DNA of 10,843 nucleotides, from assembly GCA_024697505.1 (NCBI GenBank), contig JAILFQ010000382.1, positions 1-10,843 of the forward strand, in the 5' to 3' direction. This DNA comes from Lachnospiraceae bacterium. GTDB lineage: Bacteria; Bacillota; Clostridia; Lachnospirales; Lachnospiraceae. Each line of letters starts with the position of its first letter. Position 1 is the first letter of the stretch. This document shows, one piece after another, positions 5,253 through 10,843 of this stretch. Position numbers and translations under genes: made by a program. The notes below the pieces were generated by a model, which was not told the DNA's origin, did not search any database, and was given only the letters and a program-made list of their open reading frames with translations.

Positions 5253-7064
5253 ATGAAGATGAAAAAACTGATCAGATCTTTGGCGGCGACCCTTTGTTTT
5301 GCCCTTTTAACGGGCCTTTTGTTTACTTTGGGGCCGGCTGCTCCGTTTCTTAACAGAGCGGATTCCGGAATGGTGGATATGCTTTACCAGCATACAGGAA
5401 CAAGCAGTGATGTTATAAGGATAATAGGTGTGGATGAAGACACTCTGGCAGAGTATGGCATCTACCAGGAGTTTTCCAGAGAAAAGACTGCCGCTCTTAT
5501 TGAAAAACTTAATGCAGACCCGGATAAAGCGCCGGCTGTGATTGTTTTGGATATTCTTTTTACAACGGAAAGTAACAACAAAGAAGCGGATGACGCTCTT
5601 GTTTCTGCTTGTAAGAAGTATGGAAATGTTATAACCGGTGAAAATCTTTTGTACGGCTATATATTTGACAAGGCCACAAACAGTGGCGGTGTGGGTATTA
5701 AAAGTGTTGAGGAACCTTTTGATGCCCTTAAAAACTCAACGCTTTCCGGCTTTTGTAACACAACTCAAGATTCCGACGGTTATATAAGATACACAATGCT
5801 TTACGCAAACACAGACGGTGTAAGGCACAATTCCCTTGCTTACGAAACATACCTTGCTTATTGCAGGTACATTGGCAGTGAGGCGGAAAATTTAAAAACA
5901 AATTCTAATGGAGAATTATATTTTTACTACACAACAACTCCGGACGAAACCGCTTACAATTACGAGGAAACAGGCCTTAATGATGTTTTGAAGGCGGAGA
6001 GCCTGGGAAGCAGATACAAGGGCAAGGTGGTATTTGTAGGTGCAACTGCTGCAGGAATGGAAGATGCCTACAATGTTGCCATAGACAGGGGCGTACAAAT
6101 GAACGGAGTGGAGATACATGCAAACATTCTCCAGGCACTCCTTGAAGGAAAGACCGCCGTTCCTGCAAACGGAGCGATTGTTGCTGCCCTTGCTGCGGTA
6201 CTGATCGGCCTCTACGTTTACTTTACAAGAAAGTTAAAACTTCTCCCATCCATACTTATTGGTGCGGGACTTATGGTGATATGGCCGATTGCAGGCCTTG
6301 TAATGAAGGCTGTGGGACTTACCTTCCCGGTGTTCTATTTTGAGATTTCTGTCATACTTGTAATTTTATATCTCATCATTACAAAGTACCTTATAGAAAA
6401 GATAAGAAGACAAAATACTTTACATGCCTTTTCAAAGTACGTTGCACCGCAGGTTATAAGCGCACTTTCAAAGGATTCTACATTTGAGATCAAACTTGGC
6501 GGTGAAAGAAGACACATAGCCGTTTTGTTTGTAGATATAAGAGGATTTACAACTATGTCTGAGAGCCTGGAGCCTGAACAGGTTGTGGCGATCCTTAACC
6601 AGTATCTGGACCTTACAAGTAAGTCCATTTTCCAAAATGACGGAACTTTGGACAAGTTCGTAGGAGATGCGACAATGGCACTTTTTAACGCGCCTGTGGA
6701 TCTTGACGATTACATTTACAAGGCAGTTTGCGCGGCAAGAGATATGGCTGCCGGAGCTGCAGAGCTGGAAAAGAAACTGGAAGCGGAATTTGGCAGAAGC
6801 GTTGGCTTTGGTGTGGGTGTAAACTGTGGCCCTGCCATCGTGGGAAATATAGGTGCCGAAAGACGAATGGACTACACTGCCATAGGAGATACCGTTAATA
6901 CAGCTGCAAGACTTGAGAGTGTTGCAAAGCGCGGGCAGATCCTCATCAGCCAGGAAGTGCTGGATGCGCTGGGAGACAGGGTTGTTGTAGAACCTGTAGG
7001 CGAACTTGCCCTTAAGGGTAAGGCTAAGAAGATTCCTACATATAATGTACTGGAGGTAAAGTAA
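5253..7064 (+). CDS. CHASE2-domain class III adenylate cyclase
   Basis: A 603-residue membrane receptor cyclase. It has an N-terminal membrane helix (about 5-27), an extracytoplasmic CHASE2 sensor domain (about 30-300), three membrane helices (about 306-324, 331-352, 357-378), a short linker helix and a C-terminal class III cyclase domain (about 415-600). The catalytic set is complete: metal-binding Asp428 (FVDIRGFT) and Asp472 (KFVGDA), base-selecting Lys468 and Thr542 (YTAIGD), and transition-state Asn549 and Arg553 (VNTAARLE). The Lys/Thr pair is that of class IIIb adenylate cyclases, so ATP to cAMP is expected; some members of that class are bicarbonate-stimulated. It should work as a homodimer, and the CHASE2 ligand is unknown. 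The start at 5253 is set by GGGGAGG at 5241-5247, 5 bases upstream; an ATG two codons later is equally near. An upstream in-frame ATG at 5124 would cross the terminator and promoter. It is the first gene of the right-hand operon. Confidence 0.93.
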   Translation: MKMKKLIRSLAATLCFALLTGLLFTLGPAAPFLNRADSGMVDMLYQHTGTSSDVIRIIGVDEDTLAEYGIYQEFSREKTAALIEKLNADPDKAPAVIVLDILFTTESNNKEADDALVSACKKYGNVITGENLLYGYIFDKATNSGGVGIKSVEEPFDALKNSTLSGFCNTTQDSDGYIRYTMLYANTDGVRHNSLAYETYLAYCRYIGSEAENLKTNSNGELYFYYTTTPDETAYNYEETGLNDVLKAESLGSRYKGKVVFVGATAAGMEDAYNVAIDRGVQMNGVEIHANILQALLEGKTAVPANGAIVAALAAVLIGLYVYFTRKLKLLPSILIGAGLMVIWPIAGLVMKAVGLTFPVFYFEISVILVILYLIITKYLIEKIRRQNTLHAFSKYVAPQVISALSKDSTFEIKLGGERRHIAVLFVDIRGFTTMSESLEPEQVVAILNQYLDLTSKSIFQNDGTLDKFVGDATMALFNAPVDLDDYIYKAVCAARDMAAGAAELEKKLEAEFGRSVGFGVGVNCGPAIVGNIGAERRMDYTAIGDTVNTAARLESVAKRGQILISQEVLDALGDRVVVEPVGELALKGKAKKIPTYNVLEVK

Positions 7065-7112
7065 TATCATTTATAAATGTAATACCAAAAAATGAGAAGG
7101 GACATTTAAAAG

Positions 7113-7883
7113 ATGAAAAGAGAATGGCTTATAGTGCCGGATTATGAGGACAGAGTTAGATCCGCAGAACTTGCGGCAGAGTATCATACAGCTTTTGAAT
7201 ACGACGATTTTTTCATTCCTGCGGTATACGAAAACAAAGAAGAGGTTAAAAAGAGAATTAAGGAGTACGAAAAACTTGGAAGAGACACATCAAGAGATAC
7301 TCTTCATGGATGCTTTTTGGATACCGTGGTTTCCAGCGATGACTCTACGATCAGAGATCATTCGCAAGCACTTTTTACACAGTCAATGGAAATAGCAAAA
7401 GAACTTGGGGTTAAGGGCGTTGTTTTCCATACCGGGCTTATTAAGGGGCTGGATACAGACTCCTACATTAACACCTGGCTTACAAGGCAGGCGGACTTTT
7501 TCGAAAAACTTGCGGCAAAGTTTCCTATGTTGGACATTTACATGGAAAACAGTATGGAAAGCTCGCCAAAGTATATAATGATGCTTTACGAGAAATTAAA
7601 GCATGTGGACAATTTTGCACTTTGTCTTGACTGGGCGCACGCATCATTACAGGAGACTCCTTTTGAGGAGTGGACAAAGGCCATGGGCACCAATATAAGA
7701 CATATGCATATAAATGACAATGATGGATTTGCAGACATACATGCAGTTGTAGGTACAGGCGTTATCGATTGGAAGAAGTTTGACACTCTTACCGGATATC
7801 TTGAAGACAAAGCATCTGTTTTGCTGGAGCTTAATGGCGTGGACAGACAACGCGAGTCTCTTGAGTATCTTGCAAAAGTCTGA
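7113..7883 (+). CDS. TIM-barrel metalloenzyme, endonuclease IV / sugar phosphate isomerase superfamily
   Basis: A 256-residue protein of the AP-endonuclease-2/xylose-isomerase-like TIM-barrel family. Residues matching the metal ligands of endonuclease IV are all present and in order: His65 (LHGCF), His106 (FHTG), Glu145 (MENSM), Asp173 and His176 (CLDWAH), His199 (HMHIND), Asp208 and His210 (ADIH) and Glu239 (LLELNG), with the GTGVIDW loop between the last two. Most relatives are annotated only as sugar phosphate isomerase/epimerase. The length is shorter than the roughly 280 residues of true endonuclease IV, and the flanking sequences differ from Nfo, so either a DNA-repair or a sugar-isomerase role is possible. 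It is probably cytoplasmic. An AAGGGA at 7097-7102 lies 10 bases before the ATG. It follows the cyclase by 48 bases without a terminator, so it is likely in the same operon. Confidence 0.83.
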   Translation: MKREWLIVPDYEDRVRSAELAAEYHTAFEYDDFFIPAVYENKEEVKKRIKEYEKLGRDTSRDTLHGCFLDTVVSSDDSTIRDHSQALFTQSMEIAKELGVKGVVFHTGLIKGLDTDSYINTWLTRQADFFEKLAAKFPMLDIYMENSMESSPKYIMMLYEKLKHVDNFALCLDWAHASLQETPFEEWTKAMGTNIRHMHINDNDGFADIHAVVGTGVIDWKKFDTLTGYLEDKASVLLELNGVDRQRESLEYLAKV

Positions 7884-7910
7884 ATAAACTTACGCGGGGG
7901 CTGTAAGAAT

Positions 7911-9389
7911 ATGAGATTTGATGATCAAAATGCAGTAAAAGAAGTTCTTGATATAGGAGTTATTCTTGCCAAGGAAAAGGACCGTACCAAAGTCCTCGAA
8001 ATGATAATAGACAAGGGCATGAAGATATCCGGGTGCGATGCGGGGACCCTTTATGTCTATGAAGACGATATGCTTCATTTTAAGATTATGAAGACTTTGT
8101 CCATGGGCGTGGATAAAGGCGGGAACGGGGAGAAAATAGACCTTCCGCCGGTACAGCTTAAAGAGGGAAATGTGTGTGCCTATGCGGCAATACATAAGGA
8201 AACCGTTAACATTCCGAATGTCAGGGAGTCCGACCGCTTCGACTTTTCCGGTCCGATTAAGTACGATGCAATAACCGGATACTTTACAAAATCCATGCTT
8301 GTAATTCCTATTACAAACCAGGAAGACGAGCTTATAGGAGTGCTTCAGCTTATAAATGCTTTGGATGATGATGGAAAGGTGGTTGCCTTTCAGGAAGAAG
8401 TGGAGCCGGTTATTCTTTCCCTTTCTTCCCAGGCGGCAATCGTGCTTACAAACCTTAACTATCTTGAGGAAATGAAGACAATGATGTGGTCTTTTACCGA
8501 GGCCATGGCGGAAGCGATAGATGCAAGAACGCCATACAACGGAAACCACACAAGAAACGTGGCAAAGTATTCCGGTATGCTTGCGGATTACATAAACAAG
8601 ATGACCGCTGAGGGAAAAGATACGGAAGTCTTTGACGAAAACCGGAGAGACCAGCTTGTTATGGGTGCTTTCCTGCATGATATAGGAAAAATGATAATCC
8701 CTCTTAATGTTATGAATAAAGCCGACAGGCTTGAAGAAAGGCTTTTTGCCATAAAAGACAGATTTGCTCTTATGGATGCCAAATATGAGATTGCCGGATT
8801 AAAGGGAAACATGTCCCCTGAAGATGTTGCGTTAAAGAGGGAAGAACTTAAAGAAAGTCTTGCTTTGGTTGAAAGAGTTAATACAGCAGGCTTCCTTGAT
8901 GATGATACCTTCGGACAACTTGAAAATGTACTTAAACTTGTATATAATGACGGGACGTGTGAGGATATTCCGTACTTTACCGAAGAGGAGAAAAAGTGCC
9001 TACGTGTGAGAAAGGGAACCCTTACAAGCGAAGAAAGAGAAACTATGGAATCCCATGTTGTAATGACGGAAAGAATCCTCAGCAAGGTACATTTTAACAA
9101 AGGCTTTGCGAATTCTCCAAAGTGGGCTTCCGAACACCACGAGATGCTGGACGGTTCCGGATATCCAAGGCATCTTAAGGCTGATGAACTTAAACTTGAG
9201 TCCAGAATGCTTGCAGTGGCAGATATATGTGATGCTCTTCTTGCTACAGACAGACCGTACAAGAAGCCTATGCCAAAGGAAAAAGCCTTTGCCATTATGA
9301 AGAGTATGGCTAAAGAAGGGAAACTTGAGGAAAGGCTTGTGAATTACATGGAAGAATGTATAACCCTTGCAGAAAACGGGAAAGTGTGA
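7911..9389 (+). CDS. GAF plus HD-GYP domain phosphodiesterase with a large insertion
   Basis: A 492-residue cytoplasmic signalling protein. Residues about 10-185 form a GAF domain (IPNV, TGYFTKSMLVIPI and GVLQLIN are typical). Residues about 190-485 form an HD-GYP domain with its metal and catalytic residues: His213 (NHTRN), HD at 256-257 (FLHDIGK), His382 (MESH), His409-His410 (EHHEM), GYP at 416-418 and Asp438 (VADICDAL). HD-GYP proteins hydrolyse cyclic di-GMP to pGpG or GMP, and some act on cGAMP. About 95 residues (271-367) are inserted between HDIGK and the KGTLT segment that normally follows it directly; I recall similar expanded forms in Clostridia. The GAF has only a degenerate version of the NKFDE motif of cyclic-nucleotide-binding GAFs. 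The ribosome binding site is weak (GGGGG at 7896-7900, 10 bases upstream). It begins 27 bases after the TIM-barrel gene and is probably in the cyclase operon. Confidence 0.92.
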   Translation: MRFDDQNAVKEVLDIGVILAKEKDRTKVLEMIIDKGMKISGCDAGTLYVYEDDMLHFKIMKTLSMGVDKGGNGEKIDLPPVQLKEGNVCAYAAIHKETVNIPNVRESDRFDFSGPIKYDAITGYFTKSMLVIPITNQEDELIGVLQLINALDDDGKVVAFQEEVEPVILSLSSQAAIVLTNLNYLEEMKTMMWSFTEAMAEAIDARTPYNGNHTRNVAKYSGMLADYINKMTAEGKDTEVFDENRRDQLVMGAFLHDIGKMIIPLNVMNKADRLEERLFAIKDRFALMDAKYEIAGLKGNMSPEDVALKREELKESLALVERVNTAGFLDDDTFGQLENVLKLVYNDGTCEDIPYFTEEEKKCLRVRKGTLTSEERETMESHVVMTERILSKVHFNKGFANSPKWASEHHEMLDGSGYPRHLKADELKLESRMLAVADICDALLATDRPYKKPMPKEKAFAIMKSMAKEGKLEERLVNYMEECITLAENGKV

Positions 9390-9404
9390 ATGGATAAAAT
9401 ATTG

Positions 9405-9442
9405 GCAGCAGACATGCTGCAGGCCTTAAAAAGGCCGGGAGG
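9405..9442 (+). promoter_or_regulatory. Two tandem hairpins abutting the ribosome binding site of the FAD gene
   Basis: Between the HD-GYP stop and the ATG at 9450 there are two perfect 6-bp stems: GCAGCA/TGCTGC (9405-9410 with 9415-9420, loop GACA) and GGCCTT/AAGGCC (9422-9427 with 9431-9436, loop AAA). The second ends on the base before GGGAGG (9437-9442). No T-run follows, so these are not terminators. They may tune translation or mRNA stability of the downstream gene. Confidence 0.5.
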
Positions 9443-9449
9443 TGTTTTA

Positions 9450-10826
9450 ATGAAATATGATGTTGTTATAGTAGGTGCGGGTCCGGGTGGAATATTCTCC
9501 GCCTACGAACTTGTTAAGCTTAAGAGCAACCTTAAAATTGCTGTTATTGAAGCAGGAAATCCCCTTGAGAAGAGAAAATGTCCTATAGACGGGGTTAAGG
9601 TAAAAAGCTGCATTAAGTGTCCTACTTGCGCCATAATGAATGGTTTTGGAGGGGCAGGTGCTTTCTCCGACGGTAAGTACAATATTACCAATCAATTTGG
9701 CGGAACACTCCACGAATATATAGGAAAAGACAAGGCGATAGAGCTTATGAATTACGTAGACAAGATCAATCTTGCTTACGGTGGTGAAGGAACAAAGCTT
9801 TATTCAACAGCAAACACCAAGATCAAGAAACTTTGCCTCGAAAATAATCTGCATCTTCTTGATGCATCCGTCAGACATCTTGGAACAGACATTAACTACA
9901 TTGTTCTTGAAAATATATATAACTTCCTTAAAGACAAGGTGGAATTTGTTTTCAGAGAACCTGTAGAACACGTAGAAAAGACAGACGGCGGATTTAAAGT
10001 AATTACCGGAAAGAAGGCCTATGAGTGCGAAAAGTGCATCATTTCCGCGGGAAGAAGCGGAAGCAAGTGGATGGAGACGGTGTGTTCCGAGCTTCAGATA
10101 CCTACACTTTCAAACCGCGTGGACATAGGTGTAAGAGTGGAACTTCCTGCGGAAGTATTCTCTCATCTTACAGACGAGCTTTATGAAAGTAAGATCGTTT
10201 ACAGAACAGAAAAGTACGAAGACCTTGTAAGAACCTTCTGTATGAACCCAAGAGGTGCCGTGGTTAACGAAAATACCAACGGAATCGTTACGGTTAACGG
10301 CCACAGCTACGAGGACCCTTCAAAATATACACAAAACACTAACTTTGCTCTTCTTGTTGCAAAGCATTTCTCCACTCCGTTTAAAGATTCCAACGGATAC
10401 GGCGAAAGCATAGCAAGACTTTCCAATATGCTTGGAGACGGCGTTATTGTGCAGCGTTTCGGAGACCTTGTAAGAGGAAGAAGAAGTAACGCCACAAGAA
10501 TAAACGAGGGCTTTGTTACACCGACACTTGCCGCAACACCGGGAGACCTTTCCCTTGTAATGCCAAAGCGTATCTTGGACGGCATAATAGAGATGCTTTA
10601 TGCTTTGGACAAGATTGCGCCGGGTACTGCAAATGATGATACCCTTCTTTATGGTGTAGAGGTTAAATTCTACAACATGGAAGTAGAGATAGATAAAGAC
10701 CTTCAGACTTGCCACAAGGGCCTTTATGTAATAGGAGACTGCAGCGGAGTAACACATTCCCTTTCACATGCATCCGCAAGTGGTGTATACGTAGCAAGAC
10801 ACATTGCGGGAGAAAATTTGGAGTAA
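9450..10826 (+). CDS. FAD-dependent dehydrogenase-like protein (COG2509 type) with four-cysteine motif
   Basis: A 458-residue flavoprotein of the uncharacterised FAD-dependent dehydrogenase group. An N-terminal Rossmann motif GAGPGG is at 9-14, with IEAG at the end of strand 2. The C-terminal IGDCSGVTHSLSHAS (428-442) is the second FAD contact. After the Rossmann strand there are four cysteines, Cys44, Cys54, Cys57 and Cys60 (C-x9-C-x2-C-x2-C), followed by the glycine-rich GFGGAGAFSDGK (65-76) typical of this group. Substrate and acceptor are unknown, and no membrane segment is seen. The start is placed at 9450, because GGGAGG at 9437-9442 lies 7 bases upstream and the sequence then begins KYDVVIVGAG as expected. 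An in-frame ATG at 9390, touching the previous stop, would add 20 residues encoded by the hairpin region and lacks a good ribosome binding site. It is the fourth gene of the right-hand operon. Confidence 0.88.
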   Translation: MKYDVVIVGAGPGGIFSAYELVKLKSNLKIAVIEAGNPLEKRKCPIDGVKVKSCIKCPTCAIMNGFGGAGAFSDGKYNITNQFGGTLHEYIGKDKAIELMNYVDKINLAYGGEGTKLYSTANTKIKKLCLENNLHLLDASVRHLGTDINYIVLENIYNFLKDKVEFVFREPVEHVEKTDGGFKVITGKKAYECEKCIISAGRSGSKWMETVCSELQIPTLSNRVDIGVRVELPAEVFSHLTDELYESKIVYRTEKYEDLVRTFCMNPRGAVVNENTNGIVTVNGHSYEDPSKYTQNTNFALLVAKHFSTPFKDSNGYGESIARLSNMLGDGVIVQRFGDLVRGRRSNATRINEGFVTPTLAATPGDLSLVMPKRILDGIIEMLYALDKIAPGTANDDTLLYGVEVKFYNMEVEIDKDLQTCHKGLYVIGDCSGVTHSLSHASASGVYVARHIAGENLE

Positions 10827-10829
10827 TTA

Positions 10830-10843
10830 ATGGCAGAACTTTA
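10830..10843 (+). CDS. Start of a further gene, cut by window edge
   Basis: ATG at 10830 begins MAEL, 3 bases after the FAD gene stop, with GGAG at 10820-10823 six bases upstream. Only four complete codons are visible, so the product cannot be named. The spacing suggests it continues the operon. Confidence 0.45.

Noticed and set aside
7068..7079. CATTTATAAATG palindrome between the cyclase and TIM-barrel genes
   Set aside because: Short and AT-rich, with no -35 box and no T-run; likely chance.
7890..8678. 262-codon minus-strand open frame opposite the GAF-HD-GYP gene
   Set aside because: Antisense shadow of a well-supported gene, with cysteine- and histidine-rich low-plausibility protein and no promoter or ribosome binding site.
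1..10843. Mobile elements, CRISPR arrays, tRNA or rRNA genes
   Set aside because: No transposase, integrase, repeat-spacer array, target duplications or tRNA-like folds were seen on either strand.

Overview
The window looks like a stretch of chromosome from a low-to-moderate-GC Gram-positive anaerobe (Bacillota, class Clostridia, probably near Lachnospiraceae). This is inferred from strong GGAGG-type ribosome binding sites, tight gene packing with small overlaps, heavy use of CTT for leucine, a YhaO/YhaN-like nuclease pair, and a COG2509-like FAD protein. The assignment rests on style and gene content only.

Left block (1-4105, + strand): the 3' part of a PAP2-family membrane phosphatase gene, then an SbcD/YhaO-like nuclease gene and a large SbcC/YhaN-like ATPase gene joined by a 4-base ATGA overlap. 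They read as one operon ending in a strong hairpin terminator. The ATPase has a transmembrane hairpin in the middle of its coiled coils where Rad50/SbcC carry a zinc hook, so this nuclease complex is probably membrane-anchored.

Middle (4065-5252): a minus-strand gene for a small metallo-beta-lactamase-fold hydrolase converges on the ATPase gene and shares its terminator sequence. Behind it lies a 572-base intergenic region without a convincing protein gene. It contains the strongest-looking promoter of the window (TTGACA, 17 bases, TATACT, preceded by three helically phased A-tracts) and two copies of an inverted repeat, one over the -10 box and one just downstream of the start. About 280 bases of transcribed sequence with several stable hairpins follow, ending in an intrinsic terminator. 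I read this as an uncharacterised small RNA or a regulated structured leader. It is the best candidate here for something undescribed.

Right block (5191-10843, + strand): a second promoter lies just after that terminator and drives a four-gene set: a CHASE2-domain class III adenylate cyclase, an endonuclease IV/xylose-isomerase-fold TIM-barrel protein, a GAF plus HD-GYP phosphodiesterase, and an FAD-dependent dehydrogenase-like protein with a four-cysteine motif. The start of a fifth gene is cut by the window edge. The set puts a cyclic-nucleotide synthase beside a cyclic-dinucleotide phosphodiesterase with a GAF sensor domain, which suggests coupling of two second-messenger systems. That coupling is inference from gene order.
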